DNA from: Halobium salinum
GTDB lineage: Archaea > Halobacteriota > Halobacteria > Halobacteriales > Haloferacaceae
DNA length: 64,000 nt
Direction of reading: 5' to 3'
Assembly (NCBI RefSeq): GCF_026586625.1
Contig: NZ_JAODIW010000006.1
Location: 506,927-570,926, forward strand
Made by a program: the position numbers and the translations under genes. Each line of letters opens with the position of its first letter. The first letter of the stretch is position 1. The notes below the pieces were generated by a model, which ran no database searches, was not told the DNA's origin, and worked only from the letters and a program-made list of their open reading frames with translations. Shown here in pieces: positions 16,731 to 25,130 of this stretch.

Positions 16731-17170
16731 TGACCGACCGCCAGTCGGACCCACGGCCGGGGTCGGAATCGGAATCAGCGCCGTCGTCGCCCGCTTCGCG
16801 CACCGGCGTCCCCACGCTCGTCTACGACGACGACTGCGGGTTCTGTACGTGGTGTGCGGACTTCGCCGGCCGACACGGAACGTTCGACCTCGTGGGCTTC
16901 GACGAGCTCACCGACGACCAGCGCGAGCGACTCCCCGAGAACTGGGAGGACTGTGCGCACCTTCTCGTCGACGGCGAGGTCCACTCCTGCGGGAAAGCTA
17001 TCGAACTCGCTCTCGCCTGGGCGTTCCCGTCGACGAAGCCGCTGTTCGGGCTGGCGCGACAGCTCCCGGGGTACGAGCGGTTCAGAGAGCGTCTGTACCG
17101 GTGGGGCGCCGACCGGCGCGCCGTCTGGGGAAAGCTGGTCAGTCGCGACGACGTTCGACGCCGCGACTGA
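16730..17170 (+). CDS. DCC-family (DUF393) thiol-disulfide oxidoreductase-like protein
   Basis: The 146-residue protein has the family's namesake motif near its start: LVYDDDCGFCTWCADF, i.e. Asp-Cys plus the CxxC pair. After a Ser/Pro-rich disordered N-terminus of about 27 residues, a HLLVDGEVHSCGKAIELAL segment and a C-terminal YRWGADRR helix follow, as in DUF393 proteins. These are thought to be redox-active with a thioredoxin-like fold; substrate unknown. Translationally coupled to the cupin-zinc-ribbon gene. Confidence 0.82.
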   Translation: MTDRQSDPRPGSESESAPSSPASRTGVPTLVYDDDCGFCTWCADFAGRHGTFDLVGFDELTDDQRERLPENWEDCAHLLVDGEVHSCGKAIELALAWAFPSTKPLFGLARQLPGYERFRERLYRWGADRRAVWGKLVSRDDVRRRD

Positions 17171-17198
17171 GCGGGTGCGGAGGACGGTCGAGGCGGGT

Positions 17199-17486
17199 TC
17201 AGGCGAGCGCGGCGTCGATGGTCCCGAGCACCGCCCGCCCCGTCACCACGTCCCGGTCCGGAGCGTCGTCCAGATAGGCGACGACGGCGTCACGGAGTGT
17301 TCTGAGGGCACCGGGGTCGACCGGCTCGTCGCGTTCGAGCGCCGAGAGGAGCGCCCGTTCCCGGACGGGCTTCTCGCCCTCGTCGAGCTGTCGGTCGATC
17401 TCGCGGGTGAGCGCGACGTGGGCGACCCACGCCTCCTCGCGCGAGAGGTCGAGCACCACCTGACGGTCCGACGTAGATTCACTCAT
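17199..17486 (-). CDS. Small acidic haloarchaeal hypothetical protein
   Basis: The 95-residue soluble protein is predicted mostly helical (VVLDLSREEAWVAHVALTRE, LDEGEKPVRERALLSALE, LRTLRDAVVAYLDDAP). Spacing of the helices and length resemble small haloarchaeal DUF proteins of unknown role. No catalytic motif is seen. ATG 17486 is followed by a disordered hexapeptide before the first strand. It is convergent with the DCC gene. Confidence 0.65.
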   Translation of the reverse strand: MSESTSDRQVVLDLSREEAWVAHVALTREIDRQLDEGEKPVRERALLSALERDEPVDPGALRTLRDAVVAYLDDAPDRDVVTGRAVLGTIDAALA

Positions 17487-17609
17487 TCGGTCACCACTTC
17501 GTGGTCACGCTACGACCGCACCCATATAAACTCTTGTGACTTGTTGCCACACGTCACACGCGTGTCGGACGTGTGGCCGACGCCGCCGCGAGGTGCGGTA
17601 CGGTGAGCT

Positions 17610-17752
17610 CTCGACCTAACCCCGCGAACGCCGCAATCCCGACTACTGACTGGGATTGCAGGTACGCTCGACCTACCCCTCGAACGCTGCAATCCCGGTT
17701 GCTCACGGGGATTGCAGGGATTCTCGACCTACCCCTCGAACGCTGCAATCCC
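17610..17752. repeat. Three tail repeats (56-57 nt period) at the acyl-CoA dehydrogenase 3' end
   Basis: Units begin at 17610, 17667 and 17723 with CTCGACCT. The unit at 17723 is the natural gene end: stop TAG at 17729-17731 plus the last seven codons, GIAAFEG. The unit at 17667 repeats 30 nt identically (17667-17696 versus 17723-17752), so GIAAFEG-stop is re-encoded downstream. The unit at 17610 is diverged (GIAAFAG, stop destroyed). Between units lie hairpins CTGCAATCCC/GGGATTGCAG (17687-17696, 17708-17717) and GCAATCCC/GGGATTGC (17633-17640, 17652-17659), each with an 11-nt loop. Confidence 0.85.
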
Positions 17753-18901
17753 CGTGAGGTCCTGCCCGAGCACGAGCGTGTGGATGTCGTGGGTTCCCTC
17801 GTAGGTGTACACCGTCTCGAGGTTCGACATGTGGCGCATCGGCGAGTAGTCGGTGGTGATGCCGTTGCCACCGAGCATCTCTCGGGCGATTCGGGCCTGG
17901 TCGCGGGCCATCCGGACGTTGTTACGCTTGGCCATCGACACGTGCTGCGGGCGGAGGTCGCCGCGCTCCTTCAGCTCGGCGAGGCGGTAGGCGAGCAGTT
18001 GGGCGGTCGTAATCTGCGTCGCCATCTCGGCGAGCTTCTGCTGTTGAATCTGGAAGCGGGCGATGGGGCCGCCGAACTGCTCGCGGTCGGTCGCGTACTG
18101 GCGGGCGGTCTCGAAGCAGTCGCGGGCGGCGCCGACGGCACCCCAGGCGATGCCGAACCGCGCCTGCGTGAGACAGGAGAGCGGCCCCTTCATCCCCTCG
18201 ACGCCGGGGAGGACGTTCTCCTCGGGTACCGTCACGTTCGAGAGGCCGATTTCGCCGGTGACGGAGGCGCGCATCGACAGTTTGTCGTCGATTTTGTTGG
18301 TCGACACGCCGTCCCGGTCGGTCTCGACGAGGAAGCCGCGCACGGGGTTGTCCTCGGCGGAGGTGTCCCGTCCCCAGACGACCGCCACGTCGGCGATGGG
18401 GGAGTTGGTAATCCACGTCTTCGACCCGTTGAGCACGTACTCGTCGCCGTCGCGCTCGGCACGGGTCTCCATCGCCGACGGGTTCGAGCCGTGTTCCGGC
18501 TCCGTGAGCCCGAAGCAGCCCACGGCCTCACCGCGGGCGAGCCGGGGGAGCCACTCCGCCTTCTGGTCGTCGCTCCCGAACGCGTGGATGGGGTACATCA
18601 CCAGCGCGCCCTGGACGCTCGCCATCGACCGGATGCCGGCGTCACCGGCCTCCAGTTCCTGCATCAGCAGGCCGTACGCCGTCTCGCTCACGCCGAGGAG
18701 GTCGTACTCCTCACCCTCCAGGTTCGGCGCGTAGAAGCCCAGCTCGCCCATCTCGGGGATGAGCTCCTCGGGGAACGTGCCGGCCTCGTAGTGCTCGCCG
18801 ATGTCGGGTTTGATGCGCTCCTCGACGAACTCGCGGGCAGTGTCACGAATCATCCGCTCCTCCTCGTCGAGGTCGGCCTCGAGACTCACGTAATCGAGCA
18901 T
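17729..18901 (-). CDS. Acyl-CoA dehydrogenase, glutaryl-CoA dehydrogenase-like
   Basis: The 390-residue FAD enzyme oxidises an acyl-CoA at the alpha-beta position and passes electrons to ETF. Seen are the FAD/substrate motif CFGLTEPEHGSNPSAMET, the strand KTWITNSPIADVAVVWGRD, the central DREQFGGPIARFQIQQQKLAEM, and a C-terminal YTYEGTHDIHTLVLGQDLTG with the catalytic Glu. The YEGTHDIH...LTGIAAF ending and the SMASVQGALVMYPI segment resemble glutaryl-CoA dehydrogenases more than medium- or short-chain enzymes. The membrane HdrDE-like protein at 10571 is a candidate electron acceptor branch. The C-terminal codons are repeated twice beyond the stop. An HTH_10 regulator lies 85 nt upstream, same strand. 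Confidence 0.88.
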   Translation of the reverse strand: MLDYVSLEADLDEEERMIRDTAREFVEERIKPDIGEHYEAGTFPEELIPEMGELGFYAPNLEGEEYDLLGVSETAYGLLMQELEAGDAGIRSMASVQGALVMYPIHAFGSDDQKAEWLPRLARGEAVGCFGLTEPEHGSNPSAMETRAERDGDEYVLNGSKTWITNSPIADVAVVWGRDTSAEDNPVRGFLVETDRDGVSTNKIDDKLSMRASVTGEIGLSNVTVPEENVLPGVEGMKGPLSCLTQARFGIAWGAVGAARDCFETARQYATDREQFGGPIARFQIQQQKLAEMATQITTAQLLAYRLAELKERGDLRPQHVSMAKRNNVRMARDQARIAREMLGGNGITTDYSPMRHMSNLETVYTYEGTHDIHTLVLGQDLTGIAAFEG

Positions 18902-18986
18902 GATGGTTCTCGGAGCGGTCGGGTGAAAAGCGATTCGTTCGGGCGGGGTCGCGGATGCCGAAGGTGAGAGAAGGTACCGGAGCGGC

Positions 18987-19646
18987 TCAGGCAGGTCGGT
19001 CCTGGACTGGGACCACGGCCTCCTCCGCCAGATGCCGAATCGCGCGCCGGAGTCGCTCGGTCACCGCCTGGTCCGAGATGCCGAGTTCCGAGGCGAGGTC
19101 CACCGTCGTGCAGTCCCGCGGGATGGCGTAGTACCCGCGGTCGAGTGCGAGCGTCAACGCCTCGCGCTGGGGCTCCGTCAGCCCGAACGCCGGTCGCGTC
19201 TGCTCCCCCTCGGCGCCGTACACCCGACGGACCTCGAAGTCGATTCCGGAGTCCGTACAGTAGCTCTGGAACGAGGAGAGCCGGTCGTGGGAGGGAAACC
19301 GGAGCTTGAACACCCACGACTGGGCTCGTCCGCTCGCGGTGAGAATCTGTGCCTCGACGGCGGCGAGCCCATCGAAGAATCGGTCCTCGCCGGGGTCCCA
19401 CTCCAGCGCGAACAGGCGGCGGTCCTCGTACTCGTCGACGACGGCGAGATTGTTGACCGAGTCGTGTCGACGCACCTGTCGCTGAAAGGGCTCGGACTCC
19501 TCGTCGAACACCCAGAAGAACGGAACGGTCTTCCCCCCGACGGGGACCATCGTCTCCAGTTCGATGGTCTTCGAACCGTCCAGCTCCAACATCCGGCCCA
19601 GTTCGAACCCCCTCGGGTGAATTTCGAGTTCCGCGATGACGCTCAT
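18987..19646 (-). CDS. Bacterio-opsin activator-type HTH_10 regulator
   Basis: The 219-residue regulator has an N-terminal bat-type sensing domain (residues about 1-155) and a C-terminal HTH_10 (FGLTEPQREALTLALDRGYYAIPRD, then VDLASELGISDQAVTERLRR). The family binds DNA to control metabolic genes in haloarchaea. It sits immediately upstream of the acyl-CoA dehydrogenase on the same strand and is the obvious candidate to regulate it (inference). ATG 19646 starts the first beta strand (MSVIAELEI). Confidence 0.85.
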   Translation of the reverse strand: MSVIAELEIHPRGFELGRMLELDGSKTIELETMVPVGGKTVPFFWVFDEESEPFQRQVRRHDSVNNLAVVDEYEDRRLFALEWDPGEDRFFDGLAAVEAQILTASGRAQSWVFKLRFPSHDRLSSFQSYCTDSGIDFEVRRVYGAEGEQTRPAFGLTEPQREALTLALDRGYYAIPRDCTTVDLASELGISDQAVTERLRRAIRHLAEEAVVPVQDRPA

Positions 19647-19936
19647 TAGTCGTTACCGGACGTGGATACGTCGCGAGGACGATAAAGGAGATTGGCCTGG
19701 TATACCATGTGACGGACGCGGCGTCGGTCGACTCTTCTCCCTTGGTAGACCAGGGACAACGGGTAAATCGTCCCCCGCCGAACGCTCCGATGCGGTTCGC
19801 ACTCATACGCGGACCGCTGGCATTCCGGCACGGACGAGTGGGTCCCGGGGTTCCGGGGCCACACGGTCCGTCTCGTCGCGTCCTCACATCCGGAGCGACT
19901 GCCACATGACCGTCCCCGACCGTCCGGCCTCGCCGT

Positions 19937-20740
19937 TCAGGCGGTCACGCCGGCGTCGGTGTCGGGGCCCGCGTCGGTCCGGACCCGCTCCACGTAGTCG
20001 ACGAAGTTCTCGAACAGCCGCTTCGCCTCGCAGGCCGCCGCGTAGTTCTCGTCGGTGACGCCCGCGAGTACCGACTCGACGCGCTCGGTGCCGAGGCGCT
20101 CTTCCTTCCCGCGGGTCACCGCACGAGCGGTCTCGGGGTCGTACTCGGGGTGGAACTGAACGCCGAAGGCGTGGCCCACCCGGAACCCGTGGACGCCGTA
20201 CTCGTTTTCCGCGAGAACCTGCGCACCCGGCGGGAGGTCGACGACGCTGTCGCCGTGCGTGGTGAACACCGTGAAGCGGTCGTCGATGCCGGCGAACAGG
20301 GGGTCGTCGCCGTCGCCGGGTCGGGCGCCGTCGTCGTCGGGTTGGACGCCCCCGTCTGCGTCGCTCCCTTCCACGGCGCCGCCGACGCGGCGAACCTCGC
20401 GGTAGCCGATTTCGAACTCCTCCATCGCCTCGACGTGCCCGCCGAGCGCCTCCGCGACGACCTGGTGGCCGAAACAGACGCCGAGCACGGGGAGGCCCGA
20501 CTCGGCGGCGCCGTCGACCCACTCGACCAGCGGCCGAATCCACGGCTCGTCCCAGTACACCGACGCCCGGGAGCCGGTGACGACGACGCCGTCGTACTCG
20601 TCGTACCCGCCCGTCGGCGGGAGCTCCCCCTCGCTCGCGGCGAACTCCACGAGGTCGGCGTCGAGCTCCCGCCGGAAGTTCCGGCGAGTGTTCGAGTCCC
20701 CGTGTGAGGCGTCGAGTAGCGCAAGTCGCGGTCGACTCAT
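19937..20740 (-). CDS. Class I glutamine amidotransferase-like protein (GMP synthase-type domain)
   Basis: The 267-residue protein has a GATase1 fold. The nucleophile elbow is VLGVCFGHQVVAEALGG (Cys), and the catalytic His-Glu pair is GVQFHPEYD. No synthetase domain is attached, and the closest layout is the stand-alone YLR126C/GuaA-N-like amidotransferase family acting on small amides such as gamma-glutamyl compounds. An Asp/Gly-rich insert of about 25 residues (near residues 125-150) is a halophilic addition. The true start is ATG 20740 (MSRPRLALLDAS); upstream in-frame sequence is non-conserved. Confidence 0.83.
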   Translation of the reverse strand: MSRPRLALLDASHGDSNTRRNFRRELDADLVEFAASEGELPPTGGYDEYDGVVVTGSRASVYWDEPWIRPLVEWVDGAAESGLPVLGVCFGHQVVAEALGGHVEAMEEFEIGYREVRRVGGAVEGSDADGGVQPDDDGARPGDGDDPLFAGIDDRFTVFTTHGDSVVDLPPGAQVLAENEYGVHGFRVGHAFGVQFHPEYDPETARAVTRGKEERLGTERVESVLAGVTDENYAAACEAKRLFENFVDYVERVRTDAGPDTDAGVTA

Positions 20741-20885
20741 TGGGCGTTGGTTCTCCGCCCGGGCTGAAGTGGCTTGCGTACGGACGGAGTCTCGGCGCGG
20801 CGTCCGAGCCGCCGGCGACGCCGACGACCGCCCCGCCGCGCGAGCGCTTATCGTCACAGCCGACCAACGTATCACGGGTGTTTCC

Positions 20886-21554
20886 GTGTCCGAAACAAAG
20901 GGAGGACCGTCCGAACCGCGGGCGGACGGTGAACGCGAGGAACCGACCGCAACCGAGACGACGCGGGAGGTGACGCCACCGGCCGACGGGTCGCCGCCGA
21001 ACGTGCAGTCGACCACTCACGACGGGACGAACACGTCGACGGACGACGCCGAACGCACGGCCGACGAACCGTCGGGAACCACCGAGTCGTCGAAACCCGA
21101 CGAACCGCCGGGAACCGGCGAACTGCCGAGAGTCACCGAACCGTCGACGACTGCGGAGGCGACGGGGACCGCGCCGACCGGGACGACCGGCACGACGTGG
21201 CGGTTCTCTCCACGCGTCCGGAAGGTTGGCGGCGCCCTGTTCGTCCTCACCGGCCTCGCGAACGTCCTGCTCGGGGCGGGCCTGCTCGGCTTCTCCCTGC
21301 TCGGCGGGTTCGCGGGCGTCCCGCCGGCGACCGTCGCGGTCGCGGCGCTCCCCATCCTCGGCGTCGGGCTCCTGCAGGCCGCCGGCGGCGTCCTCGGCTA
21401 CCTCGGCCGGTTCTGGCCGGTCGTCGTCGGTATCGGTGTGATTGCGCTCGTCGGCAGCCCGCTTCCCGTCCTGATTCCGGTGAAACTGTTCGCGCTGGTG
21501 GCGCTGACGCTGACGGAGGACCAGTTCCGGCGTCGGGGCGGCGCCCGACGGTAG
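20886..21554 (+). CDS. Hypothetical membrane protein with long Thr/Pro/Glu-rich N-terminus
   Basis: From GTG 20886 the 222-residue protein has about 100 disordered residues rich in Thr, Glu, Pro and Ser. Three to four TM helices follow, at about 110-215 (ALFVLTGLANVLLGAGLLGF, TVAVAALPILGVGLLQAAGG, and VVVGIGVIALVGSPLPVLI), then a short charged tail. It resembles haloarchaeal multi-TM proteins of unknown function. The start is uncertain because the disordered region gives no landmark. It is divergent from the amidotransferase gene. Confidence 0.55.
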   Translation: MSETKGGPSEPRADGEREEPTATETTREVTPPADGSPPNVQSTTHDGTNTSTDDAERTADEPSGTTESSKPDEPPGTGELPRVTEPSTTAEATGTAPTGTTGTTWRFSPRVRKVGGALFVLTGLANVLLGAGLLGFSLLGGFAGVPPATVAVAALPILGVGLLQAAGGVLGYLGRFWPVVVGIGVIALVGSPLPVLIPVKLFALVALTLTEDQFRRRGGARR

Positions 21555-21622
21555 TCCGACCGTGGCTCGTTCCTCGCCGTAGACGTGGCCGTTATGTCGT
21601 CGGAGCCCTACCTCCCGACCGT

Positions 21623-21814
21623 ATGGAATTCACGCTTCCCGTCGCGCTCGGCGCGCTGCTGGCGGTCGTGGTCGTCGGCGTCGTCGGCCTCGTCGTGAGC
21701 GGCGTGATGCCGCTCGCCGTCACGCTGATGATGGTCGCCCCGTCGATGCTCGTCTTCGGCCTGCTCGCGTTCGGGCTGGGGGTCAAACACGGCGAGTTCC
21801 GCGGGAGCGTCTGA
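21623..21814 (+). CDS. Small two-pass membrane protein (63 aa)
   Basis: The frame from ATG 21623 has two TM helices (LGALLAVVVVGVVGLVVSG and VTLMMVAPSMLVFGLLAFGLG) and a short polar tail (KHGEFRGSV). The N-terminal MEFTLP begins directly at the membrane. Tail motif and size fit a conserved haloarchaeal small membrane family, but I cannot name it. It is convergent with the lipoprotein gene, 20 nt apart. Confidence 0.6.
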   Translation: MEFTLPVALGALLAVVVVGVVGLVVSGVMPLAVTLMMVAPSMLVFGLLAFGLGVKHGEFRGSV

Positions 21815-21834
21815 ACACAGTTCGTACCGCTCGG

Positions 21835-23355
21835 TCACCCTCCGACGCCCGGTCGAATCTCCCCGAGCGCGGCCACGTCGGGGGCGTTGACGACCGTCAC
21901 CCGCGACCCGTCGCGCTCGACGGCGAAGGCGTCGGCGAACGGTCGGTCCTCGGGGACGACCCACGTTCCGGGGCGGTCGCCCTCCGTCGCCCCGTGGTGG
22001 ACGAGTAGGCGCTCGTACCCGTCGACGAACGCGGCGGCGTCCTCGTCGGTGTCGAACGCGAGCGCCCAGACGTAGCCCGTCTCTCCGTCCCCGTTCCGAT
22101 AGGCGACCAGCCGGTCGCCGCCCCAGCCGTCCGAGTACGGACTGGTGTGGTCGAACGGGTCCCACTCGGTCAGGTCGCCCGACTCGGTGAGGTTCCGGTA
22201 GGCTTCGAGCGGGACGAACTCGACTTCGCCGTCCGTCTCGTAGGCGGGCCAGAGGAACATCGCAAACAGCCCGAGTTCGCCCAGGGTCTCCGTGTTGGGC
22301 TCGCCGAGGAGTCGAATCGGGCTCCAGGCGTCCGTGCTCTCGTCGTCCACGCGTACCGGGATGGGCCGGTCCTCGGGGTACTTCTCCGGGTGGATTATCT
22401 GCTCGGTGCTCTCCGGCGGCGCCCGGTAGAGGTCGTTCACGGCCGCCCAGTCGCCCGCCTCGCGCGCCTCGCGGACGAACACCGGGCCGTCGCTGTAGGG
22501 CTGGTACGTGATGGTGAAGACGCCGCGGTTCGCCAGCGTCCGGTTCCCGCTCGACCGCTCCTCGCGGTCGGGGAGCAGGCAGTCACCCCACTCCGCGGCA
22601 CACCGCCGCTCGTACAGGTACTCGACGTAGTTGGCGTCGCCCTCGACTAACCCCCGGTATGCGTTACCCGCGTCCTCGCCGCGGGGGTCGTAGTCGAGCG
22701 CGTCGAAGCGCTGGTCCTGCAGGGCGTGGACGAACTCGTGGGCGAGCACCCCCTCGCTGAACACGGGGTGGGGCACCTCGGGGACGACCATCACGACCGT
22801 CTCGGTCGCGGCGGAGTAGTACGCCGCCACGCTCGTCCCGCGGTTCTCCCGCTGGACCTGCGTGGCGTCGGTCGCCTCGTCGACCAGGAAGAGGGCCTCG
22901 TACTTCACGTTCTGGAGCGCGACGTAGTCGCGGTGTGGGGAGCCACTCGGGAGGTCGGCGACGAACGCCTCCCGGGAGACGACCTCGACGCGCGGCGTCT
23001 CCGTGAACTCCAGTTCGCGGACGAGTTCGACGCGGGCCATCGTGCGGGCGACGAGCCGCTCCAACTCGGTGCAGGTGAGTCCGTCCGTCGTGTCGAGGGC
23101 GATTTCGTCGTCGTGCCAAACCCCGGCCTCCCAGCCGAGCGGGTCCGCCTCGCCCGCCGGGTTGGCTCGGCCCTCCGGTCCGAGGCTCGGAACCGGGAAC
23201 TGCAGGAGACACGGTGCGACCACCTTGTCGCGACCCGACAGTACGTCGTCGGGGTCGACGGTGCTCAGACAGCCGGCGAGGACGAGGAGGACGGCGAGCG
23301 AGAGCGCCGGGAGCGCCCGACGCACGGCGACCCGGCGATGCGACTCGCGACTCAT
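21835..23355 (-). CDS. Hvo_1808-type surface lipoprotein with HExxH metalloprotease-like site
   Basis: The 506-residue exported lipoprotein has a basic N-terminus, a hydrophobic core and a lipobox LVLAGC (Cys at about residue 28). Residues about 170-235 contain VLAHEFVHALQDQRF, an HExxH zinc site, followed by GLVEGDANYVEYLY, where the downstream Glu can be the third ligand. The rest forms conserved globular segments of the Hvo_1808 family (my recollection). It probably faces the outside, anchored by lipid. Proteolytic activity is plausible from the motif but unproven for the family. Confidence 0.8.
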   Translation of the reverse strand: MSRESHRRVAVRRALPALSLAVLLVLAGCLSTVDPDDVLSGRDKVVAPCLLQFPVPSLGPEGRANPAGEADPLGWEAGVWHDDEIALDTTDGLTCTELERLVARTMARVELVRELEFTETPRVEVVSREAFVADLPSGSPHRDYVALQNVKYEALFLVDEATDATQVQRENRGTSVAAYYSAATETVVMVVPEVPHPVFSEGVLAHEFVHALQDQRFDALDYDPRGEDAGNAYRGLVEGDANYVEYLYERRCAAEWGDCLLPDREERSSGNRTLANRGVFTITYQPYSDGPVFVREAREAGDWAAVNDLYRAPPESTEQIIHPEKYPEDRPIPVRVDDESTDAWSPIRLLGEPNTETLGELGLFAMFLWPAYETDGEVEFVPLEAYRNLTESGDLTEWDPFDHTSPYSDGWGGDRLVAYRNGDGETGYVWALAFDTDEDAAAFVDGYERLLVHHGATEGDRPGTWVVPEDRPFADAFAVERDGSRVTVVNAPDVAALGEIRPGVGG

Positions 23356-23430
23356 GCCATAGAGACGCGCCCGACCTACTTGGCTTCGCGCCCGCGGGCC
23401 GACAGGACCGTGGCGGTGCGGGCTCGGAGA

Positions 23431-24228
23431 CTACCCGTCGTCGTCCGTGACTCGGTCCAGGAAGCCGAGCAGGTGGTCGTTGACGACCCGGGAGTGCTCG
23501 ACGTGCGCGAGGTGGCCGGCGCCCTCGACGCCGACGAACTCCCCGCGGGGCAGGTCTTCCGCCAGTTCCCGGCCGCGCTCGGCCGGCCAGACGGCGTCGG
23601 CGGTGCCGTGGAGGACCAGGGTCGGCTGGGTCACCTCGACCAGCCAGTCCGAGGCGTCGAAGGCGTCGACGGCGGCGGCCTGAGCCTCCCACGCGGCCCG
23701 CTCTGCGTCCTCCGCGGCGCGCCACGCGAGAATCCGTTCCACCGCGCCGGCTTGCTCTCGGAAGAACGTCGCCGACAGCGCGGGGTCGAGCGACCCCCGA
23801 AGGCCGTCCTCGTCGCTCGGGTCGGCGTAGAGGCTCCCGAGGTCGATGCCGTCGCCGGTGGCGGCGCTCCCGACGAGGACGAGGCTTCGGATTCGCGAGG
23901 CGGAGGGCGAGGACGACCGGGCCGCCTCCAGTGCGACCATCCCACCCAGTCCGGCGCCGACGACGTGAGCGCCACCGACGCCGGCGTCGGCGAGAATCGC
24001 GTCGAGGTCGCCGGCGAGGTCCGGAACCGAGTAGGGGCCGGGCGGGGCGTCGGAGCGGCCGGTTCCCCGTAACTCGGTCACGAGGCTCTCGTAGGGGCCG
24101 GCGACGGCACCGTGTTGCCACCCCCACTGCCAGGCCCCGTAGCCGGTGTCCCCGACGAAGACGACCGGGTCGCCGTCGCCCTCGCGGTCGTAGAAGAGCG
24201 ATACGTCGCCGTGTCGCGCGGTGGGCAT
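23431..24228 (-). CDS. Alpha/beta hydrolase-fold protein with Gly at the nucleophile position
   Basis: The 265-residue alpha/beta hydrolase has an oxyanion-hole strand VVFVGDTGYGAWQW, cap region and acid (LVLHGTADAVWP) and His (EGAGHLAHVEHS) motifs all in place. However, the nucleophile elbow, normally G-x-S-x-G-G, reads VVGAGLGGM, with Gly93 where the Ser should be. Classical ester, amide or carbon-carbon bond hydrolysis would be lost. It might act as a binding protein, use a different nucleophile, or be a recently damaged gene. Otherwise the frame is intact and well conserved. Confidence 0.78.
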   Translation of the reverse strand: MPTARHGDVSLFYDREGDGDPVVFVGDTGYGAWQWGWQHGAVAGPYESLVTELRGTGRSDAPPGPYSVPDLAGDLDAILADAGVGGAHVVGAGLGGMVALEAARSSSPSASRIRSLVLVGSAATGDGIDLGSLYADPSDEDGLRGSLDPALSATFFREQAGAVERILAWRAAEDAERAAWEAQAAAVDAFDASDWLVEVTQPTLVLHGTADAVWPAERGRELAEDLPRGEFVGVEGAGHLAHVEHSRVVNDHLLGFLDRVTDDDG

Positions 24229-24450
24229 ACCTCGACGTCTCGGGGCGAGCCGATTCAGCGTTCCGACTTCCCCGGCTTCGAGGGCGGTATCGTGAGGCGC
24301 GCTCTTCGACGCTCCCGGCGCGTCGCGATGGCCTCGTCCGGTGGCAGTCGCTCGGTCGTCGCCGTTCGTCCGGGCGTCGCCGTCGGTGTCGGAGTTCGAG
24401 AAACGTCACAAAAGGGGGCGATACGTGAGAGCGAGCCGGGTCGGACCGGC

Positions 24451-24981
24451 TCAGCCGAGGAGGTACCGGAGCGCGGGGCGCTGCCGGACGAACTCGGTCG
24501 CTTCGAGCATCGCGTCGAGGCCGAAGATACGGCCCGCGGCGAACACCCCGACGACCACGAACATGAGCAGACCGAAGAGGTCGCCGTTGACGTAGCCGTG
24601 CGCCCAGTCGGCGTTCCCCAGGTAGAAGAACACCATCAGGACGCCGCCGAAGAACGCCGCGAGGCGGACCAGGGCGCCGACGATGAGTCCCAGACCGATG
24701 AGGAACTCGCCGGTCGGGATGGCGAAGTTCGTGAACTCCAGCATCCAGGGGGTCTGACCCGCCCAGGCGAGGAAGCCGTGGATGGGCGAGGCGGCCGTGG
24801 CGTTCACGAGCCAGCCCGACGCGTCGAAGCTTCCGAACTTCGTGTAGCCGGCGTGGAGGAACCAGTAGCCGGTGACGAGTCGGAGGAGCACGACGGTGTA
24901 GGCCGCGACCGAGTCAGCGTAGTCGAAGTCGACGGTGCGTCCGAACCAGGTCGCCTGACGGGTGGTGGTGTTCGTGGTCAT
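24451..24981 (-). CDS. DoxX-family membrane protein
   Basis: The 176-residue protein has four TM helices. It shows the DoxX/DoxD signature region LLRLVTGYWFLHAGYTKFG (residues about 32-50), a loop with FLAWAGQTPWMLEFTNFAIP, and TM helices GEFLIGLGLIVGALVRLAAFFG and LFGLLMFVVVGVFAAGRIFG. The family is variously linked to quinol/thiosulfate oxidation or thiol redox at the membrane; specific function is unknown. ATG 24981 gives a Thr-rich cytoplasmic start. It has its own promoter region facing the ABM-like gene's 3' end. Confidence 0.85.
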   Translation of the reverse strand: MTTNTTTRQATWFGRTVDFDYADSVAAYTVVLLRLVTGYWFLHAGYTKFGSFDASGWLVNATAASPIHGFLAWAGQTPWMLEFTNFAIPTGEFLIGLGLIVGALVRLAAFFGGVLMVFFYLGNADWAHGYVNGDLFGLLMFVVVGVFAAGRIFGLDAMLEATEFVRQRPALRYLLG

Positions 24982-25130
24982 CGTAGTTCACCTTACATCC
25001 TATCCTTCGGCCGACACGAGCATATAAAGGGGGTGTGGTTCTCCGGAACTGAGAACGGTTCTCGGCTGGTGGAAAACGGGCTCTGCGGTGGATTCCGGCC
25101 GGCGGTGGTCGATAGACGGCCCGAAGTGGT

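Noticed and set aside
17610-17752. Possible CRISPR array
   Set aside because: There are only three units, one of which is the coding end of a gene, and the intervening sequence is hairpin-bearing rather than unique spacers. No cas genes are near apart from an isolated Cas4-like protein 10 kb away.
19647-19936. Possible small genes between the HTH_10 and amidotransferase genes
   Set aside because: Short frames on both strands lack hydrophobic or motif content and start signals.
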